From: an uncultured Blautia sp.
GTDB lineage: Bacteria > Bacillota > Clostridia > Lachnospirales > Lachnospiraceae
Assembly: GCA_946557785.1 (NCBI GenBank)
Contig: CAMNTH010000019.1
Coordinates: 1 to 64,000, forward strand
Direction of reading: 5' to 3'
DNA: 64,000 nt
Shown: positions 18,605 to 28,146 of the stretch, one piece after another
Position numbering within the stretch: the stretch's first letter is position 1
Layout of the letters: each line of letters begins with the position of its first letter
Translations under genes and position numbers: made by a program
The notes under the pieces: generated by a model
What the model saw: the letters and a program-made list of their open reading frames with translations, nothing else
What the model was told of the DNA's origin: nothing
Databases searched by the model: none

Positions 18605-20104
18605 ATGGGAAAATATGTAATGGCATTGGATCAGGGTACAACAAGCTCCAGGTGCATCCTGTTTGACAAGAAGGGGACAATGTGCAGTGTGGCACAGAAG
18701 GAGTTTACACAGTTTTACCCAAAACCGGGCTGGGTGGAGCACGACCCTCATGAAATCTGGTCTTCTCAGATAGAGGTTGCCTTGGAGGCTATGAGAAAAA
18801 TCAGTGCAGATGCAGGGGATATTGAAGCGATCGGAATCACCAATCAGAGGGAAACTGCCGTTGTATGGGATAAACGTACAGGAAATCCTATTTATCCGGC
18901 AATTGTGTGGCAGTGCCGCAGAACTGCAGGAATGATCGAGGAATTGAAGCAGGATGGCTTTACAGAGGTAATACGAAGGAAAACAGGCCTGATTCCGGAT
19001 GCTTATTTTTCAGGGACAAAGATTAAATGGATCCTTGATTATGTGGAAGGGGCAAGGGAAGCGGCCGAAAGAGGAGAGCTCCTGTTCGGAACCGTAGATA
19101 CCTGGCTGATCTGGAAAATGACCAAAGGCCAAGTACATGTAACAGATTACACCAATGCATCCAGAACCATGCTGTTTGATATTTATAATAAGAAGTGGGA
19201 TGATGAGATTCTAAATAAGCTTCAGATTCCCAAATGCATGCTTCCGGAAGTGAAGCCCAGCAGCTGTATTTATGGATATACCCATGGAGAACTCTTTGGA
19301 GGAAGAATCCCTATTTCCGGTGCGGCAGGGGATCAGCAGTCAGCTCTTTTTGGACAGTGCTGCTTCCATGAAGGAGATGTTAAGAATACATATGGAACAG
19401 GCTGTTTTCTGCTGATGCATACTGGTGATCATGCGGTCGCATCCAGCCAGGGGCTTCTTACTACTATTGCAGTAAACCCGGATGGAACGCCGGGATATGC
19501 CCTTGAGGGAAGCGTATTCGTAGCAGGGGCTGCGATCCAGTGGCTGCGTGATGAAGTGAAGATTCTGGAGAGTGCGGCAGAATCTGAGAAATACTGTCTG
19601 TCTGTTCCTGATACCAGTGGAGTTTATGTGGTTCCTGCATTTACGGGGCTTGGGGCGCCATACTGGGATCAGTACGCAAGAGGAGCGATCCTGGGACTTA
19701 CGAGAGGAGCGGGACGTGCCCACCTGATTCGTGCAACTGTAGAATCCCTGGCTTACCAGGTACTGGATCTGATCGCTGCCATGGAAAAGGATGCAGGTGT
19801 GAAGCTGAGTTCTCTTCGTGTAGACGGCGGCGCCAGCGCTAATAATTTCCTGATGCAGTTCCAGGCAGATCTTCTGGATGCCAAGGTAGTGCGCCCAAGC
19901 TGTATTGAGACAACAGCTCTTGGTGCCGCATATCTGGCCGGGCTTGCTACAGGCTTTTGGAAAAATGCGGATGAGATAAAGGAAAACTGGAAGAAGGAGA
20001 GAGTGTTTGCTCCTGTACTTGCACCGGAGCAGCGCCAAAAGCTTCTTAAAGGCTGGAAAAGGGCGGTACAGTGTACGTTTGCCTGGGCCAAAGAAGAGGA
20101 ATAA
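18605..20104 (+). CDS. glpK: Glycerol kinase
   Basis: 499 residues, the standard length for FGGY-family glycerol kinase. It starts with [16 protein letters not shown] (phosphate-binding loop). [10 protein letters not shown] and [18 protein letters not shown] are the C-terminal FGGY signatures. It phosphorylates glycerol to glycerol 3-phosphate. No glpF or glpD neighbour is present, so uptake and oxidation must be encoded elsewhere. GGAGG precedes the ATG. The gene ends at a terminator shared with the convergent regulator. Confidence 0.97.
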   Translation: MGKYVMALDQGTTSSRCILFDKKGTMCSVAQKEFTQFYPKPGWVEHDPHEIWSSQIEVALEAMRKISADAGDIEAIGITNQRETAVVWDKRTGNPIYPAIVWQCRRTAGMIEELKQDGFTEVIRRKTGLIPDAYFSGTKIKWILDYVEGAREAAERGELLFGTVDTWLIWKMTKGQVHVTDYTNASRTMLFDIYNKKWDDEILNKLQIPKCMLPEVKPSSCIYGYTHGELFGGRIPISGAAGDQQSALFGQCCFHEGDVKNTYGTGCFLLMHTGDHAVASSQGLLTTIAVNPDGTPGYALEGSVFVAGAAIQWLRDEVKILESAAESEKYCLSVPDTSGVYVVPAFTGLGAPYWDQYARGAILGLTRGAGRAHLIRATVESLAYQVLDLIAAMEKDAGVKLSSLRVDGGASANNFLMQFQADLLDAKVVRPSCIETTALGAAYLAGLATGFWKNADEIKENWKKERVFAPVLAPEQRQKLLKGWKRAVQCTFAWAKEEE

Positions 20105-20110
20105 AGAAAT

Positions 20111-20140
20111 GCGAAGGGGCCGGAAGGCCCCTTGCTTGTT
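20111..20140. terminator. Shared terminator between glpK and the convergent PucR-type regulator
   Basis: GCGAAGGGGCC and GGCCCCTTGC pair with a four-base GGAA loop. T-rich sequence follows on the + strand, so it can end both converging transcripts. Confidence 0.8.
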
Positions 20141-21226
20141 TTACAGAATATTTTTTTTGTTCTTAATATAGTCAGATACCATCATGGTCAGCTTAAAGGT
20201 AAGGGCATCCTCAAAGGTGCGGATGTCCAGTCCGAATTTCTTCTGCAGTTTTTCAAAACGGTAAACTAGAGTGTTTCTGTGAACATAAAGCTGCCGGGAA
20301 GTTTCTGATAGATTCAGGTTATTTTCGAAGAAGGTTCGGATGGTGATCAGAGTCTCTTCATCTATGGTATCCAGGGATTCCTCCTGGAAAATTTCCTCCA
20401 TGAACATTTCGCATACGGAAAGGGGAAGCTGGTAGATCAGCCTTCCGATACCAAGGCGATTGTATCCGAAGACATTTTTTTCCGCATAAAAGATCTTTCC
20501 TACCTCCAGTGCCATGCGGGCTTCTTTGTATGCGCTGCTTAAATCCTTCAGGTCATTTGCGATATTGCTGTAGGCAACCCAGGCTGATGTCATGGCCTCT
20601 GTATTGAGCATGTCTACCAGCATAAAAGCAAGGCTGCGCAGGTCTTCATAATCGTCTGTAGACTGCAGCTCGCGTACAATAATGATGCCGGAATCGTCCA
20701 TAGAAGTGATAAAGTCTCTGGAGCGTGCGGAAAAAATATTGCGGATGGTAGCCAGGGCATGTTCGTCGCTGGTCTTCTTTGTTTCTACAAGAAGGACTGC
20801 ACGCCGGACTGAGGTTGCAATATGAAGCTTTTTGGCACGGTTAAAAGCATCTACCTCAGAATAGGTATCAAGAAGCAGATTCTGCATAAAGGTGTTTTTG
20901 TCATTCTTCTCGGCATAGGCAGTGAGGAGACTTATGATCTGGCATACAGCCAGCTCTCCGATGGTAGGAGCGGATTCTCCGCTTCCCCAGACGATCAGGA
21001 GGGAGGGGGCTTCCGGGTCATCCGGAAGCTTATACATACAGAGGCTGGAGTTGGCTTTGACTAAAGCTGTACTTTCCCGAAATTCCTGCAGAATATGGTC
21101 TGATGGAAGCCTTTTGTCACAGGTGGTTACATAAATATCATCGTTGGCATTTAACATACAGAAATCAAGATGGCTGATTTCCTTCCAGTCCGTGAGACAC
21201 TTCTTCAGTATTTGCTGTATTGCCAT
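20141..21226 (-). CDS. PucR/CdaR-type transcriptional regulator
   Basis: 361 residues. The C-terminal domain (about 295-350) is the PucR-type helix-turn-helix: LNLSETSRQLYVHRNTLVYRF followed by FGLDIRTFEDALTFKL. The middle part is a GGDEF-like domain of the CdaR family (about 150-270). The N-terminal 130 residues are a small-molecule sensing region I cannot assign. Members regulate sugar-acid, purine or amino-acid use. It lies downstream of msmX on the same strand but behind a strong terminator, so it probably has its own promoter. The target genes and ligand are unknown. The ribosome site AAAGGAG precedes the ATG. Confidence 0.85.
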   Translation of the reverse strand: MAIQQILKKCLTDWKEISHLDFCMLNANDDIYVTTCDKRLPSDHILQEFRESTALVKANSSLCMYKLPDDPEAPSLLIVWGSGESAPTIGELAVCQIISLLTAYAEKNDKNTFMQNLLLDTYSEVDAFNRAKKLHIATSVRRAVLLVETKKTSDEHALATIRNIFSARSRDFITSMDDSGIIIVRELQSTDDYEDLRSLAFMLVDMLNTEAMTSAWVAYSNIANDLKDLSSAYKEARMALEVGKIFYAEKNVFGYNRLGIGRLIYQLPLSVCEMFMEEIFQEESLDTIDEETLITIRTFFENNLNLSETSRQLYVHRNTLVYRFEKLQKKFGLDIRTFEDALTFKLTMMVSDYIKNKKNIL

Positions 21227-21245
21227 GGAGCACTCCTTTCTTTAG

Positions 21246-21283
21246 AAAAAAGCCCCGGGGAGAAATTCCCCGGGGTTAAAAGA
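21246..21283 (-). terminator. Terminator after msmX
   Basis: A GC-rich stem (AACCCCGGGG with CCCCGGGGCT on the - strand) ends in a T-run, directly after the msmX stop codon and before the regulator start. It separates the two - strand genes. Confidence 0.85.
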
Positions 21284-21293
21284 TTTCAATAAA

Positions 21294-22385
21294 TTAGTTG
21301 GTGATAACCAGCTCAGTTTCTTTGTCAAAGAAGTGAGATTTCTCCATATCAAAGTCAAATTTGATAGCATCACCGGTTTTAGCGGTTGTACGTGGGTCAA
21401 CACGTGCTGTGATCTGAGTTCCGTTTACATCGAAATACAGGAATACTTCTGCACCGAGAAGCTCGTAAACCTTAACAACAGAAGACATAGATCCGTTTGC
21501 GGAATCTGTAACGTTCTCCGGACGGATACCAAGAACAACAGTTTTTCCAACATAGCCGCCATTTTTAAGAGCTTTTGCTTTGGAAGCCGGGATAACAACT
21601 TCATCAGAACCAATCTTAGCAACAAGGTTGCCGCCTTTTTCTGCGATCTGAGCATCCAGGAAGTTCATCTGCGGGGATCCCATGAATCCAGCTACGAACA
21701 GGTTGCCTGGTTTCTGGTACAGGTTCTGAGGTGTATCTACCTGCTGAACAACGCCGTCTTTCATAACTACGATTCTGGTACCAAGGGTCATAGCCTCTGT
21801 CTGGTCATGTGTTACGTAGATGATAGTAGCGCCCAGTCTCTGATGGATCTTGGAGATCTCAATACGCATCTGTACACGAAGTTTAGCATCCAGGTTGGAA
21901 AGAGGCTCATCCATAAGGAATACCTTAGGATTACGAACGATAGCACGTCCCATAGCGACACGCTGTCTCTGCCCGCCGGAAAGAGCCTTCGGTTTACGAT
22001 CAAGAAGTTTTTCCAGGTCAAGGATTCTAGCTGCTTCACGAACTGCTTTGTCGATTTCATCCTTCGGAACTTTACGAAGTTTCAGACCGAATGCCATGTT
22101 ATCATAAACGGTCATATGAGGATACAGAGCGTAGTTCTGGAATACCATTGCGATATCACGGTCTTTAGGCTCTACATCGTTCATAACCTTATCGCCGATT
22201 TTTAAGGTACCGCTGGAGATTTCTTCCAGTCCGGCTACCATACGAAGAGTAGTAGATTTTCCACATCCGGATGGTCCTACGAAAATGATAAATTCTTTGT
22301 CAGCGATTTCCAGGTTGAAGTCTTTAACAGCTTCGAAACCATTCGGGTATTTTTTGCAAATGTGCTGTAATGATAAGCTTGCCAT
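21294..22385 (-). CDS. msmX: Sugar ABC transporter ATPase, UgpC/MsmX/MalK type
   Basis: 363 residues. Walker A GPSGCGKSTT, Q-loop VFQNYALYPHMTV, signature LSGGQRQR, Walker B VFLMDEPLSNLDAKLR and switch His in YVTHDQTEAM are all present. The C-terminal 110 residues form the TOBE/MalK regulatory domain. ATPases of this kind energise several carbohydrate importers in Firmicutes. It stands alone, with no permease beside it, while the two multi-sugar importers further along (31-34 kb and 41-44 kb) have no ATPase. The simplest reading is that this protein serves both, and others elsewhere. The ribosome site GAGGA precedes the ATG. Its promoter region shares a CTATAGTAAA-like element with the 26.5-kb intergenic region. 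Confidence 0.93.
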   Translation of the reverse strand: MASLSLQHICKKYPNGFEAVKDFNLEIADKEFIIFVGPSGCGKSTTLRMVAGLEEISSGTLKIGDKVMNDVEPKDRDIAMVFQNYALYPHMTVYDNMAFGLKLRKVPKDEIDKAVREAARILDLEKLLDRKPKALSGGQRQRVAMGRAIVRNPKVFLMDEPLSNLDAKLRVQMRIEISKIHQRLGATIIYVTHDQTEAMTLGTRIVVMKDGVVQQVDTPQNLYQKPGNLFVAGFMGSPQMNFLDAQIAEKGGNLVAKIGSDEVVIPASKAKALKNGGYVGKTVVLGIRPENVTDSANGSMSSVVKVYELLGAEVFLYFDVNGTQITARVDPRTTAKTGDAIKFDFDMEKSHFFDKETELVITN

Positions 22386-22568
22386 GATTTTTCCTCCAAT
22401 AAGTTAGTTGTGTTTGTAGTTTTTGCGTTTTTTAAACTGTACTTAGTATAACGAAAACTATAGTAAAGGGCTAGGGAAGAATCATACAAAGTTTTTGGAT
22501 GTTTCTTGGCATATTGACGAAAAGGAATGCCCCCTTCGTCATTTGGTCAAAAAGACCCTAAAGGAAAA

Positions 22569-23453
22569 CTAACGGCTGGGTGTAACTCTTTGCTCATTTA
22601 CAAACATCCCCTGAAGAGGTTGGGCGTGGAATAGTTTCTGGAACCATTCACATTTGCAGAGGAAAAGATAGTAAATGTTAAGGCCGCAGTCATTGAGTGT
22701 TTCGAAATTCCCCTGGCCTTTGGATAGGATCAGGTCTGTATGATTAAGCAGGGTGCGGGCTTCTTCGCTGATGCCTGGAAGCCAGGTTCCGCCTACGCCG
22801 CTTCCGTTTCCAATAACTTTCGTAATGGAGGTTAAGCCCACTTCCCGGGCGTCTTCCATGGTAGCGTCATTGACCACCGGGAATCCCCGCACGATCACGG
22901 TAATAGAAAGCCTGGGATAAAGTTCCTTCAGGATTTTTACAGCCAGCTTATCAAGAACGATTTCACCGCAGTTGTCTGTAAGATATACCAGGGAAGATGC
23001 GGTTTCCAGATCTTTAAGAAAATGTCCATATTCCACAGGATCCAGAGGTTCTTTGTTCTCTGCTTCAATCAGGGAGATCACCGTGCTTTTATCTACATGG
23101 GAGAAGGCGGCAAAATCAATATAATTACCCATACGGGAATAGAGAAGGGCTGTTTCCAAAGGATCCGGGGATTTTCGGATATTTTCCTCAATTTCTTCCT
23201 CAAGATTCAGCATAAGCTGGTTGAATTCATGTTTGATTTCCGTATAATCTTCCGGCTGTTCTCCCCAGAATTCGGTATAAATCTTCTTAAGATCCACAGA
23301 AACATTGGGAGTGCAGTCCAAAGGGCCTGCATCAGCAATTCTGGCCATGACTTTTTTCATATATTGGGTCTTCTTGTCTGCATCCTGAAATTTACGGATA
23401 TTTTTTTCCTGCTTGTTTACTGCACAGCACATGCAGAATGGGTTCATACGCAT
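22569..23453 (-). CDS. DUF89 (damage-control phosphatase, ARMT1-like) family protein
   Basis: 294 residues. DUF89 landmarks are LTDNCGEIVLDKL (metal-binding Asp-Asn) near residue 165, IVRGFPVVNDATMEDA, and the C-terminal ILSKGQGNFETLND. Two cysteines near the start (CMCC) are frequent in the bacterial branch. DUF89 enzymes are metal-dependent phosphatases that remove abnormal or damaged phospho-metabolites; the substrate cannot be read here. The gene follows the MATE transporter by 33 nt on the same strand and is probably cotranscribed with it. AGAGGA precedes the ATG. Confidence 0.85.
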   Translation of the reverse strand: MRMNPFCMCCAVNKQEKNIRKFQDADKKTQYMKKVMARIADAGPLDCTPNVSVDLKKIYTEFWGEQPEDYTEIKHEFNQLMLNLEEEIEENIRKSPDPLETALLYSRMGNYIDFAAFSHVDKSTVISLIEAENKEPLDPVEYGHFLKDLETASSLVYLTDNCGEIVLDKLAVKILKELYPRLSITVIVRGFPVVNDATMEDAREVGLTSITKVIGNGSGVGGTWLPGISEEARTLLNHTDLILSKGQGNFETLNDCGLNIYYLFLCKCEWFQKLFHAQPLQGMFVNEQRVTPSR

Positions 23454-23486
23454 TTTTCTTTCCTCTTTTCAGTTAATTGATTTCAA

Positions 23487-24845
23487 TTAATGGAGCAGCT
23501 TGCGGCTAACATGCTTAAAGGTAAAATAGAATAGGATACCCTTCGCTATGGAGGATAGGGTGAGAGCCCACCAGATTCCGTTTAACCCCATGCCTGCTTG
23601 GGCAAGGAGTATTGCAAGGGGAATTCTGGCTCCTGTGATCGTAATGCTGATGATACTGCACAGCTTGGTAAGGCCAAGACCTGAGAGAGCGCCAATGGTC
23701 ATCATTTCAACGCACATAAAAGCTTCTCCGATACCAATAATAACCAGGTAGTTTACAGCAGTACCGATTACATCTTCCTCGTGGAAAAACAATTGGGCGA
23801 TAGGCTCCGGAATCAAAATGAAAACGGCTGTTACCAGAAGCCCCCATATAGCAATGGTAAAAAAGGAAATACGGTAGCCTTTTCGGATTCGGTCGTGTTT
23901 GGCTGCACCGTAGTTCTGGGCCATGAAAGCATTCAGAGCTGATGCAAACCCTTCCGCCGTGTTCCAGGAGATGGATTCAATTTGTCCGCCCACTCTTTGG
24001 GTAGCAATGGCTCCGGGGCCGAAAGCAGATACCATCCTTGTAAGAACCATGGAAATCATGCAGTAAATACTTCCCTGAAGCGCAGTGGGAATCCCAATCC
24101 TGCAGATAGAGCGAAAAAAGTATCCCTCCGGTATAGAAAAAAGTCTGATCTTTCTCAGCAGGTTGTTCTCATTTTTCTTACGGAAGATTTCCAGGATCAA
24201 AACAGCAAGGACTAAAAACTGTGCGGTAACTGTTGCAACGGCAGCCCCTAAGACCTCAAGCCTTGGGAAAGGACCGATGCCCAGGATCAAAAGGGGATCC
24301 AGCGCCATGTTTGCGGCAAGACCTGTCAGGTTGGCTTTAAAGGGTGTTTTGGAATCTCCCTGGGCAGTGTAGAGCCCTGTCAGCGTATAGTTCAGGTAAG
24401 AAAAGATGATCAATCCGCAGGTAATCTTTAAATACTCCCGTGCATACTGCGTTGTAACAGCATCGGTCAGCTGAAAAAAGGATAACAGCGGCTCTGTAAA
24501 AATGAGGCATGCTGCAGCAAAGAGAATGCCAAACACAGCAGTAAGCTGAAGAGACGCCTCTGCATAATTTTTGGCTGCTTTTTGATCACCCCGGCCGCAG
24601 CATTGTGCAGCATTTACCTGTCCTCCCATGCGCGCCAGTGAAACAAGTCCCTGGGAAAGCCAGACGTACATGCCGCCTACCCCTACCCCAGCCACGGCCT
24701 TGGAACCCAGAGTGCCGATCCATGCCATATCTGTAATGTTGTACGCAGTCCCTAAAAAGGCTGACGCCATGATCGGAAGGGAAAGCTCTGTAAGCGTCCG
24801 GAGAATCGGGCCGCTTGTAAGATTTAGCGTTTGTTTATGATTCAT
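23487..24845 (-). CDS. MATE family multidrug/organic-cation efflux transporter
   Basis: About 452 residues from ATG 24845, with about twelve hydrophobic helices in two similar halves. Family text includes SLPIMASAFLGTAYNITDMAWIG at the N-terminus and FVASALNAFMAQNYGA-like text (GFASALNAFMAQNYGAAKHDR) opening the second half. These proteins export cationic compounds using a sodium or proton gradient. The frame is open further upstream to 24926, overlapping the response-regulator end. ATG 24845 or 24857 is more plausible because the family starts just before the first helix, though no strong ribosome site is visible. It sits between the response regulator and the DUF89 gene on the same strand. 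Confidence 0.9.
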   Translation of the reverse strand: MNHKQTLNLTSGPILRTLTELSLPIMASAFLGTAYNITDMAWIGTLGSKAVAGVGVGGMYVWLSQGLVSLARMGGQVNAAQCCGRGDQKAAKNYAEASLQLTAVFGILFAAACLIFTEPLLSFFQLTDAVTTQYAREYLKITCGLIIFSYLNYTLTGLYTAQGDSKTPFKANLTGLAANMALDPLLILGIGPFPRLEVLGAAVATVTAQFLVLAVLILEIFRKKNENNLLRKIRLFSIPEGYFFRSICRIGIPTALQGSIYCMISMVLTRMVSAFGPGAIATQRVGGQIESISWNTAEGFASALNAFMAQNYGAAKHDRIRKGYRISFFTIAIWGLLVTAVFILIPEPIAQLFFHEEDVIGTAVNYLVIIGIGEAFMCVEMMTIGALSGLGLTKLCSIISITITGARIPLAILLAQAGMGLNGIWWALTLSSIAKGILFYFTFKHVSRKLLH

Positions 24846-24912
24846 GTTCTTTCTCATTTCTATATATAATATATTTCTGCATGCATTTCTATATATATTT
24901 TCCGAATGCCGT

Positions 24913-26445
24913 CTATTCGGCTCCATTCCGAAGCTTTGATTCCCTACGATAGGACAGGGGCGATGTACCGAACCGCCGTTTGAACAGCCGGTTGAAGTAG
25001 GTCTGGCTGGAAAATCCGGTTTTGTCTACAATATCTTTTAATTTCAGCGAGGTTGTCTCCATCAGCTCTGCCGCATATTTTAGACGCTCTTCATTAAGAT
25101 AGTCGTTGAAATAGAATCCTGTTTGCTGGCGGAAGATATTTCCAAGGTAAGAGGGATTCATATCCAGCTGGGAAGCCAGTGCTTTTAAAGAAATCTCTTT
25201 ATTGGAAAAATCGTGTACGGCCTGGATTACTGCATCCACGTAAGGATAGGTGTTGGTCTGGAATTCCCGCCGCTCATCAAGCACTTCATAGCATGTTTCT
25301 ACAAAGGATTTCAGATAAGCTGCAAGGTTGTTGCAGTTCCAGGTATCGCAGAGCAGGTTTTTTAATTTCTCAAAAATTTTTGGTTCCATATTTTCGGATT
25401 CTGTTTGCTGAATTCCGTGATTCAGAACCGACAACTGAAATTCCATCCGTTGTTTGGAGGAAAGATTCGGTGTTAAAAGCCGGGACAGCTCTGCCCAGTA
25501 GTCCTCCATGGAAATTTTGGAAAAATTCTGCTCAATCGTCCTGGTTATCCCAGCGGGAAGAGGAGATATGCTTTCGCAGATATAGGATTCCATGGCTGTG
25601 TGGTGAAGAAACAGATAACGGTGGGCATTCCGATAGCTTTTCGTTACATCCTCATAGTTGTCCACTGTATGCCCCACTGATACAAAGAAGGGAAATGGCA
25701 AAAGAGGACGTACTAAAGCCAGGGAAGCTAAGAAACCTTCCATATCAGGTGTTGTTTCATGGCTGCTTAGGATGCAGACCAGGCGGTTGGAGGTTTCAAA
25801 GTAAAAATGGCTCTGGAAGTTCCCTATAAAGATAGAGAGCAGATAGTCAAACAGCCTGGCCATACCAGGAGCATCGGCCTGGGGAGCAGAAAAAAGCAAA
25901 ACAGTATAATTAGGTAATTGTAAATTGATCCCCAAAAGCTCCGCACGAGTGAGGAAGTCGTCCTGTTCCAGAGAACCTTTCACCCAGTTCTCAATAAAAA
26001 TGCTTCGGAAATTCAGCATGGATGAACCATAGGTGCTGGACAGCTCGGAGCGTTCTTTCAGATGCGTGGTGACGGAGCTGATGGATTCAGAAAGCTCATT
26101 GGGATCAAGAGGCTTGAGAAGGTAATTCTCAGCTCCGTTTCTAAGGGCTGTCCGTACATACTCAAAAGTGTCATAAGCAGAAAGAACCAGGATCGTTAAA
26201 AGAGGATTTGCTTCCTTGGCAAGCTTTATAAGCTCCAGGCCTGAAAGCTGTGGCATGGAAACATCAGTAATCAAAAGATCCACGGGATTGCATTGTATAT
26301 AGGAAAGGACTTCAAGAGGGTTAGTGCTGCTGTATACGATCTCAAAGTTGGCACCTGCCCAGTCTATGGCTTCTTTTAAGCCCTCAATTACGAAGGGCTC
26401 ATCGTCCGCAAGGACAGCCCTGTACATCATCTTGCGTTCTTTCAT
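24913..26445 (-). CDS. Response regulator with AraC-type DNA-binding domain (YesN-like)
   Basis: 510 residues. The receiver domain (about 8-125) has the acidic pair ADDEP, the phospho-acceptor Asp61 (LLITDVSMPQ) and Lys in LLKPLD. A long middle region of unknown fold follows. The C-terminus (about 405-505) has two AraC helix-turn-helix motifs, ending NRLFKRRFGTSPLSYRR. YesN-type regulators usually work with a YesM-type kinase and control nearby sugar importers with LplB/LplC permeases. No kinase is adjacent. The divergent neighbour is the remnant of exactly such a permease, so this may be the surviving regulator of a deleted system. A GGGAGGG ribosome site precedes the ATG. Confidence 0.92.
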   Translation of the reverse strand: MKERKMMYRAVLADDEPFVIEGLKEAIDWAGANFEIVYSSTNPLEVLSYIQCNPVDLLITDVSMPQLSGLELIKLAKEANPLLTILVLSAYDTFEYVRTALRNGAENYLLKPLDPNELSESISSVTTHLKERSELSSTYGSSMLNFRSIFIENWVKGSLEQDDFLTRAELLGINLQLPNYTVLLFSAPQADAPGMARLFDYLLSIFIGNFQSHFYFETSNRLVCILSSHETTPDMEGFLASLALVRPLLPFPFFVSVGHTVDNYEDVTKSYRNAHRYLFLHHTAMESYICESISPLPAGITRTIEQNFSKISMEDYWAELSRLLTPNLSSKQRMEFQLSVLNHGIQQTESENMEPKIFEKLKNLLCDTWNCNNLAAYLKSFVETCYEVLDERREFQTNTYPYVDAVIQAVHDFSNKEISLKALASQLDMNPSYLGNIFRQQTGFYFNDYLNEERLKYAAELMETTSLKLKDIVDKTGFSSQTYFNRLFKRRFGTSPLSYRRESKLRNGAE

Positions 26446-26497
26446 TTATAATCCCTCCCCCCAAGAACCAGCCTGTAGAAATTTGTATTTTTCATAG

Positions 26498-26576
26498 TTC
26501 CTATAGTAGAGTCAAATCAAAAAAAAGTCAAGAAATATAGAAAAAGTTCAAAAATGTTGAATGTTTACTATAGGAA
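26498..26576. promoter_or_regulatory. Inverted repeat pair between divergent response regulator and permease remnant
   Basis: TTCCTATAGTA at 26498-26508 and its exact reverse complement TACTATAGGAA at 26566-26576 lie in the divergent intergenic region. The two 11-nt arms sit near the expected promoters of both genes and could be paired binding sites of the adjacent AraC-type regulator. Inference from position and symmetry. Confidence 0.45.
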
Positions 26577-26669
26577 AAGGCCAAAAGAATTTATATAATT
26601 TTTTTAACAAATACAGATGAGCCACAAAAGACTGAAAAATGTGTTAAAAAATTAGGAGGAAAAAGAAAA

Positions 26670-27200
26670 ATGTCCGTGAAAAACAAATCGACAAAGTTCA
26701 AGGGGACGAACAAGACACTTGGACAGCAGATTTACGAATACCGCTGGATCTACCTGCTTGGCATTCCGGGATTTCTGATCATGCTGCTGATTTCTTATTT
26801 GCCCATGCGAAATCTGTTGATGGCATTCCAGAACTACAATCCCCATCTTGGGATACTGGGAAGTGAATGGGTTGGATTCGCTCAGTTCCAGAAACTGTTT
26901 CAGGATCCGAAGTTCTACAACATGCTGAAAAATACGCTGATCATCAGCGGCCTGTCCTTGCTTACCTTTCCGGCTCCGGTGTTTTTGGCTTTGCTTATGA
27001 ATGAGGTAAGAAACAAAATGTTCAAGAAGTTCGTGCAGACATCTGTTTATCTGCCCCACTTTTTATCCTGGGCGATCGTAGCCAGTTTAACCTTTTTCCT
27101 GCTTTCTACAGAACAGGGATTTGTCAACAAACTGGCAGTCATGATGGGAAAAGATACCACGACTTATCTGTTCAGTTCAAAGTGGATTTATGTTATCAGG
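26670..27200 (+). pseudogene. LplB-type sugar ABC permease, N-terminal fragment
   Basis: Residues 1 to about 171 match the start of an LplB/MsmF-type permease of about 300 residues. A basic N-terminus, a first membrane helix (WIYLLGIPGFLIMLLISYLPM), FQNYNP, and further helices through FVQTSVYLPHFLSWAIVASL and TEQGFVNKLAVMMGK are present. After SSKWIYVI the sequence switches to unrelated text and stops at 27215, before the EAA loop that contacts the ATPase. The protein cannot be functional. The break lies at about 27195-27203, where sequence from a GH31 glycosidase begins. AGGAGGA precedes the ATG, so the fragment may still be translated. Confidence 0.85.
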
Positions 27201-27440
27201 ACGATTATACATTAATGAGAAGCCTGATGTTTGATTTTTCTGCTGATTCCAGTGTGAAGGAAATGTGGCAGGAATTTCTTTACGGTCCGGCTTACCTGGT
27301 ATGCCCCATAACCAGGCCTATGGAGTACGGCCCGGAAAGTACCCCTCTTAATGAGAGTAAGGAGACCCAGATTTATCTTCCAAAGGGGACAGACTGGTAT
27401 CACGAAGAGACGGATATATTCTATGAAGGGGGACAGGAGA
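27195..27440 (+). pseudogene. GH31 glycosidase, internal/C-terminal fragment
   Basis: About 80 codons match the region after the catalytic barrel of GH31 alpha-xylosidase/alpha-glucosidases: DYTLMRSLMFDF, FLYGPAYLVCPITRPMEYGP and IYLPKGTDWYHEETD followed by YEGGQ. No catalytic residue is in the fragment. It is joined upstream to the permease fragment and downstream, with a frame change at about 27437-27440, to a third fragment. The frame continues out of register to a stop at 27556. It is a passenger of a deletion, not a gene in its own right. Confidence 0.75.
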
Positions 27441-28146
27441 TATTCTGGACTTTTCACAGGAAGCCATTGAGGAGATTCTGTCTGCAAAATCCGGAATCAC
27501 AAAAAATAAAGAAGAATTTGAACGCTATATCAGTGACATTCAGGCAATCCGTCTGATCTGCCAGGTTTACGCAAAGAAGATCAGCGCTGCTTGTAAGGTT
27601 CTGACTTATAAATATACTATGGATGAAGAATTTAGAGGGGATCTGACGCTTTTGGAAGCTGCCGGGAATGATTTGAAAGAAAGTCTGGAACTTTACAGAG
27701 AGCTTGCTGCATTGACAGATAAGACCTATCTTTATGCCAACAGTATGCAGACGCCTCAGAGAAAGATTCCTTTCCCAAATGGAGAGACATTCGTTCGCTG
27801 GATGCAGTGCCTGCCTATGTATGAAAAAGAATATGAAGCCTTTGAAGGTCATTTAGAAGAGATGAAACAGGGAATTTTCCCGAAAGAGGAAGAACCGGAT
27901 GAAAGCGCAGAACCTTTAAAAGAAGGGAAATTCCGTCTGCTTTCCAAGAACTGTGAAACCTTCCGTGTGGAAAAGGGAGCCAGTGTCTTTAGTGATTACA
28001 CCTCACCGATTCAGAACCTGATTCCTGAAATCACAGGGCTGACAGGAATCCGCTTCGGACTGGGGGAATCCATTCAGACTGGTGTAACGGTTAAGATAGA
28101 GCTGGAGGAAGATAGTATGGTGCTTTTGGGTTATATGAATTCATGA
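27438..28146 (+). pseudogene. Fragment of a large uncharacterised protein
   Basis: From about 27439 a frame of about 235 codons runs to the stop at 28146. It reads SQEAIEEILSAKSGITKNKE, later YRELAALTDKTYLYANSMQT, then a likely beta-rich segment ending VLLGYMNS. I do not recognise a named domain. Its helical then beta-sandwich character, and its place in a sugar-use locus, suggest the C-terminal part of a large carbohydrate-active protein. It has no start codon with a ribosome site near its beginning; the first ATG is at 27619. The abrupt junction with GH31 text and the stop without a complete fold argue for a remnant. Confidence 0.6.

Noticed and set aside
21333-22205. Antisense frame of 290 codons opposite msmX
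   Set aside because: The - strand ATPase has every expected motif; this frame shows none and has no ribosome site.
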